This document shows, one piece after another, positions 46,859 through 56,147 of a DNA stretch of 64,000 bases. The number at the start of each line of letters is the position of its first letter. Position 1 is the first letter of the stretch. The stretch is taken from positions 38,736,278-38,800,277 of the forward strand of contig OY759267.1 of the NCBI GenBank assembly GCA_963662155.1. Direction: 5' to 3'. The notes under the pieces are model-generated. The model was not told the DNA's origin. It did no database searches and saw only the letters and a list, made by a program, of their open reading frames with translations. A program made the translations under genes and the position numbers. The stretch comes from Lamellibrachia columna. Lineage: Eukaryota; Annelida; Polychaeta; Sabellida; Siboglinidae.

Positions 46859-47401
46859 CTACAAACATAAATGTTATTCTTGGTCAGTATTTCAACATAT
46901 GACGTTCCATCAACTGGACGACTGACGAATCACGTACTACTTTGTACGTTAACTATCAGAGATCTGGCTCTGAAACATAAAAAAAAAAATTCTTACATAC
47001 AAATTGACACAAATAATATTATGTTGGGAATATATATTAGGTTTGGAATTTCGTACATTCATATTCTTGAAGGAATTTGCGCGATGTTTCTAAGCTAAGA
47101 TACGTCGCAACTAATTCGTTCGAATACGTGCCACTGGGGGCGACGTTGGTGGCAGCCACGATGAAGTTCGCTTGCCCACTGTGAATAAAGACGAGGTAAA
47201 CCGATTCGTCTCGGGAAGTGGAATTTAGAAAACGTAAATACTGCAGCACTGACGGTGCACCCCGCTATCCACTGAGCACTTTACAAATGCAAACATCTAC
47301 GATCTCAACTGACACATATCGTTAAATAATAGGACACACACCACGTTACATCCACTACTGTCAGGTGACCGGAGACATAAAAAGACCTTCTCTTAACTTA
47401 C
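46859..47401. other. Intron between lectin exons, copy 5, with a partial exon duplicate
   Basis: Non-coding as the intron of copy 5. At 47070-47190 the minus strand holds ANFIVAATNVAPSGTYSNEL, a truncated and diverged duplicate of the start of the second lectin exon. It loses similarity after about 20 residues. Confidence 0.6.
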
Positions 47402-47617
47402 CATAACTATTACGTTGTGAAATGGGAACTTCCTTCACATTAAAGACGGCCCCCATATCGACGGCCCACCAAGCTCTCGGATTCGCTTGCATAACGCTGC
47501 AGCTGTGAAAGGCCTCACTGTTCGAGTTTCTGTTGCCGTCGACTGCTAAGGACGCACCGCGGCCGCCTCTGACCGACGACTGGAACGCTGGTCTGCCGAG
47601 TGCTACATTTGTTAACT
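47402..47617 (-). CDS. F-type lectin copy 5, first lectin exon
   Basis: A 216-bp intact exon, cag acceptor, G|GTAAGT donor. It encodes ELTNVALGRPAFQSSVRG, GASLAVDGNRNSNSEAFHSC, SVMQANPRAWWAVDMGAVFN and VKEVPISQRNSYG. It joins the leader exon 48786-48837 (phase 1 to 2) and the exon 46518-46858 in frame. In the eel fucolectin alignment I recall, the fucose-binding His corresponds to Val here, the RGD-type Asp to Ser and the second Arg to Ser, so ligand specificity is likely altered. Confidence 0.85.
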
Positions 47618-47624
47618 CTGAATC

Positions 47625-47765
47625 ACCCACATTCCTTCACATTAAAAACGTCCCCCAGATCGACGGCCCACCAAGCTCTCGGTGACGCTTCCATAACGCT
47701 GCAGCTGCCGACGGCATCACTATTCGGGTTTCTGTTGGCGTGGACTGCCACGGATCCGGTTATGA
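47625..47765 (-). pseudogene. Truncated duplicate of the first lectin exon
   Basis: Directly upstream of the intact exon the minus strand repeats ANRNPNSDAVGSCSVMEASP and RAWWAVDLGDVFNVKE, a diverged copy lacking the beginning of the exon and its donor. It runs into the intact copy near 47630, where the exon duplicate and the acceptor region of copy 5 are fused. Confidence 0.75.
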
Positions 47766-47930
47766 ACAAAATCAACACAGACTCTATAGCAAATCACACA
47801 TTTGAGCAGCATTAATGAAGATGAAAATGGAAAAGCTGGGACAACGATGAAATTACAGCAGAACTATTGAAATATATATTAATATTAAGTGTTTTTGATA
47901 TAGTTAGCGGAGGCATAACATGGTGGAAAG
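47745..47930 (+). repeat. Dispersed repeat, copy b
   Basis: Second copy of the 45856-46075 repeat, in the same orientation and again next to lectin sequence. Confidence 0.5.
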
Positions 47931-48285
47931 CCCGTGCCGTTGTTTTTTTGATATCTCACATATACTTTCTTTCGGAAAAGATAGAAATTCTTTTTTTGGG
48001 GAAATGTTTTCCACACTGAGTGTGATATGCTTGGTTTAATTATTAGGACTGGTATTTTACACACGTGAGTTAATGTTTCATTTGTTGTGGCGCAAAGTAA
48101 TATAAAAGTAGTCACGGACGTTCTGAAAAAATACTTTTGATCCGCCCAAAAACATCAGTTTTACAAAGGCATTGATAATGAAATGCAAACATAAAGCAAA
48201 TAAGATAAATCTTATTTGTATTGTGACACTAACACTAATTAAAATACCAAAACGAACCGTGATTCCAACAGTTTTCAATGTTTAG

Positions 48286-48335
<50 letters not shown>

Positions 48336-48785
48336 CAATATAATACAAATTAATATTTAGCTAAATATGTATTACACATGGTCGCAAAGCTGAAAAGGTC
48401 AATGGCACATTTATTATATTTCTTTCCATTTGTAAAGAGTGACGTGAGGCGTTATGTATACGGCTGTTTTCTGCACCAACTGACACAAGAAACTTACTAT
48501 TGCAGCATATTTCGCGTACACCGCGTCAAGTAACGTGATTAGACATACCCCACTAACTTGCCAGAGGAAATTAGCGTACCAGTTGTGCGTGCATTCTTCT
48601 TTCAACAGTACGACCAAGCAATCACAAATTACTCATCAAAGTCGCGTAGCATACCGATAATATGTCTAAACAAACCGATTAACTATGACTGCAGTGCACA
48701 CACACGACCAGTAATGCTCATGACGTATCGTTCATCAGCAACAGTATCACCATACACACACCATTGACTCAACACACGAACTTAC
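47931..48785. other. Intron of lectin copy 5, 5' part
   Basis: Non-coding. It contains a short TA tract at 48288-48330. From about 48500 it aligns with 1290-1500 upstream of lectin copy 1 (CGTCAAGTAACGTGA, AGTACGACCAA and GCGTAGCATACCGA boxes). Confidence 0.6.
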
Positions 48786-48837
48786 CATAGCTGGAGTTCA
48801 CGCTCACCGCCACCAGCAGCAGGACCAAACACGCACT
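48786..48837 (-). CDS. Lectin copy 5, signal-peptide exon
   Basis: A 52-bp exon, acceptor TTGTAG and donor G|GTAAGT, encoding SACLVLLLVAVSVNSSY and ending in phase 1 to continue into the first lectin exon at 47617. The hydrophobic core and small residues fit a cleavable signal peptide, as expected for a secreted lectin. An in-frame TAG lies just before the exon at the acceptor, so translation starts in an earlier exon that I could not find. Confidence 0.62.
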
Positions 48838-49801
48838 CTACAACGATTAGAAATAGTCACATTAGTCCATGAGCCAAACAAGATTTGACTCTGAATTTTG
48901 GGGACTAATTCCTAAAATGATGTTCAGTTACACCAATGTCTGAAGTGTCTGAAAAAGTGTGATAGACATTTAATATCAGTTGAAACATTGCAAATTATTA
49001 TTAGTAAATTGTCCGTATGTCAGTATACATCTAAGCAATGTGTACACGTTTGTCAAACAGATAGGGGAAAATATCGAGAAAAATACCAATTCCACTTTTG
49101 TATTTGTACTGCTTTTCTTATCAAATTATGCGCAATATACTAACATTACATGCTTCAGGTTTATCCGCACTGCTGTTGTATGCTGTAGGTAGATCAAAGC
49201 AAATACATCACCTCTCCGGTGACATGGTTACTGAAGCATTGCCACACAGTGACATTGGCACACGGTGACATGGTTACCGAAGCATTGCCACACGGTCCAT
49301 GGTGATCTCTTACAACAAAACTGATTAGCCGATTTGCATAAATATGTACTACCCAAAAATGGTTTCAAATATATAAAACAACCTAAGTAACACGTACGAC
49401 TTATTAATGAAATAACTACTAAATAATCATTTTTTAAAAACGTTTTTATAATTCGGTTATTATGATCAAATCAAACGAATGATTCATGTTTTTACTTTCA
49501 TGTGAAACTGTTTGCCACATTCTACTTATATAATTATGTGCTTTCATGTTCCATGTGTACTGCTGCTGTATGTAGGGAGTAGATACAGACAAAATGTAAC
49601 CTGACCCGTCGCGTGAAAACAGGAACATTGCCTCTCACATTTCGATTTGGACGGAATGTTGTGGAAACACACGCAATTATATAAACTATCCAATTGTGGT
49701 GTCAAACCGTTTTCAGTATCATTTCGAGTATTTCTGTCAAAAAGCCACTTCACCTGCCATATCTGGCCTTAAGTCTAACTGATGTGGCTTCAGTAACCTA
49801 C
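48838..49801. other. Boundary between lectin cluster and CPSF1, nothing recognised
   Basis: No exon of either gene was found. A small direct repeat (GACATGGTTAC with GAAGCATTGCCACAC) occurs twice at 49220-49290. The next CPSF1 exon is expected in or beyond this stretch but is not seen. Confidence 0.5.
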
Positions 49802-49891
49802 CATGCTGGAGTCCTCGCGACTTAAGATCAACAGTGCGTGACTGTCTTCATCAGCCTCATCTTCTTTTACTTCTGCTGCTGCAGCTGCGTC
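49802..49891 (-). CDS. CPSF1: CPSF1 exon 11 (last one seen)
   Basis: 90 bp, phase 0 to 0, acceptor TTGCAG, donor GTAGGT. It encodes an acidic alanine-rich run (DAAAAAEVKEDEADEDSH) and then ALLILSREDSSM, matching the human acidic insert followed by GFLILSREDSTM. The next residues (human ILQTGQEIMEL) should come from an exon further left, which was not found. Confidence 0.9.
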
Positions 49892-50961
49892 CTGCAACAA
49901 GCATCTCTAAAACTCACCATGGCACATACATCACATCATCAGTGCGCCCATCCACTTTTGGTGTAAGGCTTATAGGAACTATTGGAATTCAGAAGTAAAC
50001 ATATAGGAATATCATAGGAATATTTTAACAAAATATAGCATTATTACTATTGAGTTAGCGCAAATTAGCAAATGCCAATTTTCAACATCACATCAGTGAA
50101 TTCGTTGTTTCGCCGACCATATCATGGTATGATGTAATTGATGCCACAACGGTCATGGATATGTACATTTCTACTGCAAAAATATTTTTGTAATGATGAA
50201 TTGGTAGAAACTTAAAAAAAATATCCACAATTATTAGGAAAATATTGGAATTTGTTTGAAAATACAGGAATATATTGGAATTGCAATTACAACATAGCAA
50301 AACATAGGAACGCTGGACACCCTGCACTACATCACCACTAGCTTAGTGTTTGAATGTGAAACTGAATACTTGCTGAATTTATGAATATGAAAACCAATAC
50401 AGGGTATTCAAATATGAACACATTTTAAGTTTTCACAAATAAACTTGTTACCTCAGTTTGGGTAGACAAGAATACTTGCATCTGCGCTCAGGCTGTTTAA
50501 TTAATTAAATATTTAAAAAAAGAAGTACACGAAGCACTAAGCTCAGAATCTCCCGATGCAACAAGACCTGTATCGGAGCACAATTTGGTGCCACCTAGTG
50601 GACAATGAAAACATTACCATATAAATGAAAACTTGAAAACACAATATCCATTTCCAAGCCTAGGCTAGCGCTGTCGGTGGCCATTTGGGCCATAGGCCAC
50701 ATGGCATCGGATTTGGCTAAACAAAAGTTACCCATTTGAGCCAATTTGGCCACCAGCATTTTCGTTGAGAAGTCTGCAGAATATATGAGCGTTTGTTTTC
50801 TTGATGCACATAAAAAAAAATGTAGCTTAAGCAATTGTATTTGACTAAAAAATATTTGGGGCTTTAGCTAAAATGGCTAAACAGTTTACAACAGAGCTAG
50901 CCCAGCAAGTGTATCTCTACAAAACTATTCGTCTCCTACTCATGGAGGAAGGTGTCATTAC
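49892..50961. other. CPSF1 intron 10
   Basis: About 1.07 kb. It contains a degenerate ATAGGAATAT-type tract (49970-50310), no transposon coding sequence and no further exon. Confidence 0.6.
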
Positions 50962-51114
50962 CTTATCTGCTTCTTCAGTGTTTGTGTCATCCTTTTCTAC
51001 TTTTGCCTCTTCCTCCTCTGGTGTCTTCTTTGGTTTCCGTGGTCCAACCACTGTCCACATGTCCAAGCAGCCGGGCAACTCAAAGGTGGTCACAACTTGT
51101 GGCCGGATGCTTCT
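50962..51114 (-). CDS. CPSF1: CPSF1 exon 10
   Basis: 153 bp, phase 0 to 0, acceptor CCAACAG, donor GTAATG. It encodes RSIRPQVVTTFELPGC, LDMWTVVGPRKPKK and an acidic Glu/Lys-rich tail. The first part is nearly identical to human CPSF1; the acidic part is a variable loop in the family. Confidence 0.95.
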
Positions 51115-51961
51115 CTGTTGGCAGACAGTCACATTGATATAATTAATCACACTATAAATAACATGTACTATATTCGACCTATTAAGAATATATGCCCTAA
51201 TTAACATACACCTCCTTTTTAATCAGCAGGATCCATAATTATTGTAATTTGACTAGTGTTGAATAATTGAAAAGTATCGCCATCTGGGGTTAAACAGTTG
51301 GCACCACTTTTCAGTTGTTCTACTCTAGTCACCAAATGACACCACTAGTGTTAAACAGTTACCTTATTGTCTAGAGAAATTTTTTTAGTGTATGCTTATA
51401 AGAACAGATTTCTTCAGTTTCCATGGCCCCATTTTTTGTCAAGTGCCCTGTACGCTTATTGGGTCGAATACTGTAATCATAAATGTAATAAATCAATCAA
51501 GGTTCCAAATTGAAAACAATTGGGATATCTCTGGAATATCGAAACAAACTTTGGAGTAAAAAAAAAATCCACCGTAGGGCCACATAATCGTAAGAGGGCA
51601 CTGGTGTCGAGAGAAAATTTTTTCTCTCCATTTTTCAGAAAATTTGTATTCATGAAATTGGGATATTTTAATAACATTGTTCTAATTTTGGGGAATTGCC
51701 AATAAATTGGGAGACCTAACTGTGCCTGGGCTGGGAATGTCACATGATTTTACCCCTGGGTACGTGTCAAGGTCCCTTAAAACGTGGGGCGCTTTGTGTT
51801 TCGTTTGTGGGCAAGCACGACATGCAGTGATATTTTAATTAGCCCACATTTTTTACAATTTGTTTACAAACTCTGTTTAAGACACCCAACACTATTATAA
51901 TAACAGCTAGTGTTGAAAAGCGACTATTCTGTATGCTACAAAACTATTACTAGGCACACAC
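51115..51961. other. CPSF1 intron 9
   Basis: About 0.85 kb, AT-rich. Two short similar boxes (GTTAAACAGTT) lie at 51290 and 51350. Nothing else is recognised. Confidence 0.6.
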
Positions 51962-52117
51962 CTGCAGGACAGATATTGCTCCATTTTTGCTGTATCCCGA
52001 AGTCGTAACAAGTTCGATGTCTGGGTCAATGGTGTTGCTGAACTCTTCTGACAAGAAGGCTGGTTCACCCATTACTGTCTGGCCACATGGCCCGATGTTC
52101 ATCACACTGTCACAAAC
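51962..52117 (-). CDS. CPSF1: CPSF1 exon 9
   Basis: 156 bp, phase 0 to 0, acceptor TTGTCAG, donor GTGTGT. It encodes [40 protein letters not shown] and [12 protein letters not shown], the most conserved block of the first propeller. Confidence 0.96.
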
Positions 52118-52539
52118 CTGACAACAAAACAGCGCAGATTTCTTAATTTTTTATTTTCATGCAATACCAATTAGTTTACCTTAGTACATAATGACACTTA
52201 GGTGGTGCTTTCATTGTCACTAAGTACATATGATATGACATGTAGTAGCATCATTATGACGAAGATCAATATTATAAAAATAATCTTGTTGTATTAAAAA
52301 GTAATCTATTTTATTATAAGCTTCAAATAAATAACAGTGAGAATGTATATCTGTTTCTGACCACCCACGGTAGTTTATCTTATTTGAAATATTCTGACAT
52401 TGGCTCGACTTAATAATGGTAGACAGGTAATCTCAATAGCTTTCACACTTTAGAAAGTACGAAACAGCGAATTTGGGCATATGACTTCCTTCCATGTAAC
52501 TTTGTGTGTCTAACTGTAACATTACATAAGGGTAGATTA

Positions 52540-53885
52540 AACATTCATCCACCCTCACTCTATAACCATCCTCCCACCCTTCCCACTTTATCCCCTCCCA
52601 CTTTATCACCACCTCTCCCACTTTATTACCACCCCTCCCACTTTATCCCCTCCTCTCCCACTTTATCCCCACTCTCCCACATTATCCCCACCCTTCCCAT
52701 TTTATCCACATCTCCCACTTTATCCCCACCCTCACTTTATAACCACCCCCACTTTATCCCTTCCTCTCCAACTTCATCCTGTTCTCTTCTACACTATCTC
52801 CTCCTCTCACACTTCATCACCACCTCTCCCACTATCAGTACCTCTCCCACTTTATCCCCTCCTCTCCCACTTTATCCCCACCCTTACCCACTTAATCCCC
52901 ACCCTCCCACTGTATCCTCACCCTTCCCACTTTATCCCCAACCTCCAACTTTATCCTGTCATCTCCCACTTTATCCCCACCCTCTGACTTTATTCCCACC
53001 TCTTCCATTTTATCCCTACCCTTCCCACTTTATCCACATCTCTCCCACTTTATCCCCACCCTTCTATCTTTATCTTGTCATCTCCCACTTTATCCCCACC
53101 TCTCCCACTTTATCGCCACATCTCCCACTTTATCACCTCCTCACCCATTTTATCCCCCACCTCTCCCACTTTATCCCCACCCTTCCCACTTTATCCCCAC
53201 CCTCCCACTTTATCACCACCCTCCAACTTTATCCCCACCCTCTCACTTTATCCCCATCCTCTCACTTTATCCCCACCCTCTCACTTTATCCCCACCCTCT
53301 CACTTTATCCCCATCCTCCCACTTTATCCCACCCTCCCACTTTATTCCCACCCTCTCACTTTATCCCCACCCTCTCACTTTATCCCCACCCTCTCACTTT
53401 ATCCCCACCCTCTCACTTTATCCCCACCCTCTCACTTTATCCCCACCGTCTCACTTTATCCCCACCCTCTCACTTTATCCCCATCCTCCCACTTTATCCC
53501 ACCCTCCCACTTTATCCCCACCCTCTCACTTTATCCCCACCCTCTCACTTTATCCCCACCCTCTCACTTTATCCCCACCCTCTCACTTTATCCCCACCCT
53601 CTCACTTTATCCCCACCCTCTCACTTTATCCCCACCCTCTCCCTTTATCCCCATCCTCCCACTTTATCCAACCCTCCCACTTTACCCCCACCCTCTCACT
53701 TTATCCCCACCCTCTCACTTTATCCCCACCCTCTCACTTTATCCCCACCCTCTCACTTTATCCCCACCCTCTCACTTTATCCCCATCCTCCTACTTTATC
53801 CAACCCTCCCACTTTATCCCCACCCTCTCACTTTATCCCCACCCTCTCACTTTATCCCACCCTCCCACTTTATTCCCACCCCTCC
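52540..53885. repeat. 19-bp minisatellite in CPSF1 intron 8
   Basis: About 70 units of CACTTTATCCCCACCCTCT, irregular at the left and nearly perfect from 53220 on. On the CPSF1 transcript strand the unit is GGGTGGGGATAAAGTGAGA, with repeated runs of three to four G. Because three units make 57 bp, a 474-codon plus-strand frame (SLYPHPLTLSPPSHFIPTL cycles) stays open. It has no other support. Confidence 0.93.
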
Positions 53886-53987
53886 CATCTCAAGGCTTCC
53901 CAGAGAAGCTGAGATGGAGATGACATGAATAAGTTTCATGGATTGAAGTAAAAGTAGGAGTGACCCCCCCCCCCCAACGCCACGCAC

Positions 53988-54088
53988 CTCAAATGTGTAC
54001 TGTGTGATTTTTGCACCAGTCTGCTGCTGGGAGTCACTACCATACACCTCCAGCTCGTCTAAGTCATCCAGCGTTGAAACATCAGATG
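53988..54088 (-). CDS. CPSF1: CPSF1 exon 8
   Basis: 101 bp, phase 1 in (two bases complete a codon) to phase 0, acceptor GTTGCAG, donor GTGCGT. It encodes ASDVSTLDDLDELEVYGSDS and QQQTGAKITQYTFE, matching human DEVDEIEVYGSE and ATYSFE. A 14-base C run lies just downstream of the donor at 53964-53977. Confidence 0.93.
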
Positions 54089-54814
54089 CTGCAACATTGT
54101 AACAACACACAAATATCAGGCCTGCCACATTTTTTGGAAATCCGTAGTTTTTACTTAAATACTGTATAACGCCTTATAAATATGTATAAAATTTTTCATT
54201 GGTTAATTAACCTGTAGCATTCCTATTCCAACTGACCGCTGCCATCTATCGGGCCACAAAATAAAAAAAAATTTGCTAGGTTTTGTCAGAGATCTGTCTA
54301 GCATCAAAAGTATTTGTGTTTCAACCACTATGAGTTTGTCATCCGATTTTATATTTCTGTGATGAATACAAGAAAATTTGTAATTTATCACTACTGTTTT
54401 TCCTCATTTGAAACAAATATGTATAAAAATGGGATACCTCCCAAAAACCAGGGTCAGAAGTATTCTCATCTCAGTGCACCTTACCCCCACCTAAATTGCA
54501 GCTACAACGTTTACACATCTACGACACTTTATAAGTAATAGAAAAAGGACAGGATTTCTTGTATTCAAACAAACTTAATGATTTATACTCTCTCAAGGGA
54601 AATTACTTTAAAACCAACAGATGGATGCTGAATTACTGTTTCCTGAAACGAATTTGGAGTATGACTTACAACAGGTGGAAACCTGCATGAACTAATGTTG
54701 ATGAACCTGGCTTTCTTGAACAATTGATAGAATGGCATAATTCATATTTCTTTGTTGATATCTGCCACCGACCATCCAAAATAATAACCCTGGATAAAAA
54801 ACCACGGAACTGAC
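54089..54814. other. CPSF1 intron 7
   Basis: About 0.73 kb, no repeat family recognised. Confidence 0.6.
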
Positions 54815-54866
54815 CTATCCAGTCGCCCAGGGTGTCAGTTTTCTTCTTCTTTGCTGGTGGCTCCTC
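54815..54866 (-). CDS. CPSF1: CPSF1 exon 7
   Basis: A 52-bp micro-exon, phase 0 to 1, acceptor CCTTAG, donor GTCAGT. It encodes EEPPAKKKKTDTLGDWI. The basic PPAKKKK run corresponds to human EEPPSKKKRVD, a likely nuclear localisation signal. Confidence 0.92.
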
Positions 54867-55174
54867 CTAAGGACATAAACATCACTGAGTCAGAGGCTCA
54901 CATGCTGAATATGTCAGCAAAATAATCTAGGAGACGAGGGACAATTGGTGACAACATGTACTCTCAAAAAGCTAAGTTTTTTACGAGGGACAACTGGTGA
55001 TAGCCTGTACAATTATAAAGCTGAATATTTTACAAACTTTACAGAATCAGTCATAGTTATCTACCAAATTTAAACACAAAAGATAAAACCCTTTTCAAAG
55101 TGAAGTTGTAGATAGAATACATATTAGCATAGATAAAAATGCTGTTGCTGCTCAGCAGATTACACTGGCATTGT

Positions 55175-55326
55175 AACTATTAATTAATGTGGGGTGCAGT
55201 TAGTCGGCAGTTAGAACGCTGGACTATCAACTGAGAGTAAGTGCTAGGTTCGAATCCACCATGCAACTGTTTTGAAGCTTAGGCAAAGTTCTTTGATCGC
55301 CCGGCTAGGTCAATTCTGCGAACAAC
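55175..55326 (+). repeat. tRNA-derived SINE, copy 1 (CPSF1 intron 6)
   Basis: A tRNA-like head GGGTGCAGTTAGTCGGCAGT (box A position) with GGTTCGAATCC as box B, followed by a tail ending TCAATTCTGC. It is over 90% like the copy at 60325-60476, and both begin right after ATTAATTAATGTGG. The insertion is antisense to CPSF1. Confidence 0.72.
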
Positions 55327-56147
55327 AGGTTTTTGGGTGACCTTGTGGCGAAATGGCCCCACCTGTTTGTAATTAAATTTGTGTATAGGTGGTGGAATGT
55401 TTGTATTCTTTGCATATGTTTAAATGTGTAGTGGTTTTTGTATGTTTTCTCATATAGATATTGATGAGGCAACTACGTGTGACCTGCTCCATCGAAATCA
55501 GGAGTAAGTTGAAAATTACATTTTGAGATAAAGGTACCACGTGATAGACAATTGCATGGACTCTCCAACGGTGCCAAAGACAACTACTAAGCTGTGTTAG
55601 TTGCTGAGTTATCGTTTGATAAAGAGAAGGTGTTCCGAGTCGTTTGCCAAAATACAATTTTGAGAAAAAGAGCTTTGAAGTTTACTAAAGCATAATCATA
55701 CATTTCAATAACAACGGCATATCATATGAAGTTGTAATATTGCACTGTTGTAGTACACATCAACACGGATATATTGGTCGAATTCCACTTCGATAGCTGT
55801 GAAAGTTGGCAAGATATGGCATTCTCAGTGATGTTGCCGCCAAGCTGTCTGCGCACTTGCTCGATTGTGATCTTCCTCATCACTGTCGCACTCAGAAATG
55901 ATGCTCATTTCACTGTCGCTATTTGAGCCAGTTAACTCAACTAAGTTCCCCAGTCAACGGCAACTAAATAATCGATTAATAAATGTAGAATTTACATAAT
56001 AACTTTGAAGTGGAATAGCCAGGCTTGGTGTTTCTTAATTATTCCTAATTTCGATGGAGCGGGTCACATATACACTGAATTTGTAAGAAGAAGATACTAC
56101 ATATGATTACAGGGACAACTGGTGATAGTAATAACGTCCCCTCATGT
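55327..56147. other. Part of CPSF1 intron 6 without recognised features
   Basis: A short minus-strand frame at 55373-55657 has no recognisable domain. The sequence runs directly into the 31-bp array. Confidence 0.5.

Noticed and set aside
52504..53928. 474-codon plus-strand frame (proline/leucine repeats)
   Set aside because: It lies inside a CPSF1 intron on the opposite strand and is entirely the 19-bp minisatellite read in a 57-bp cycle.
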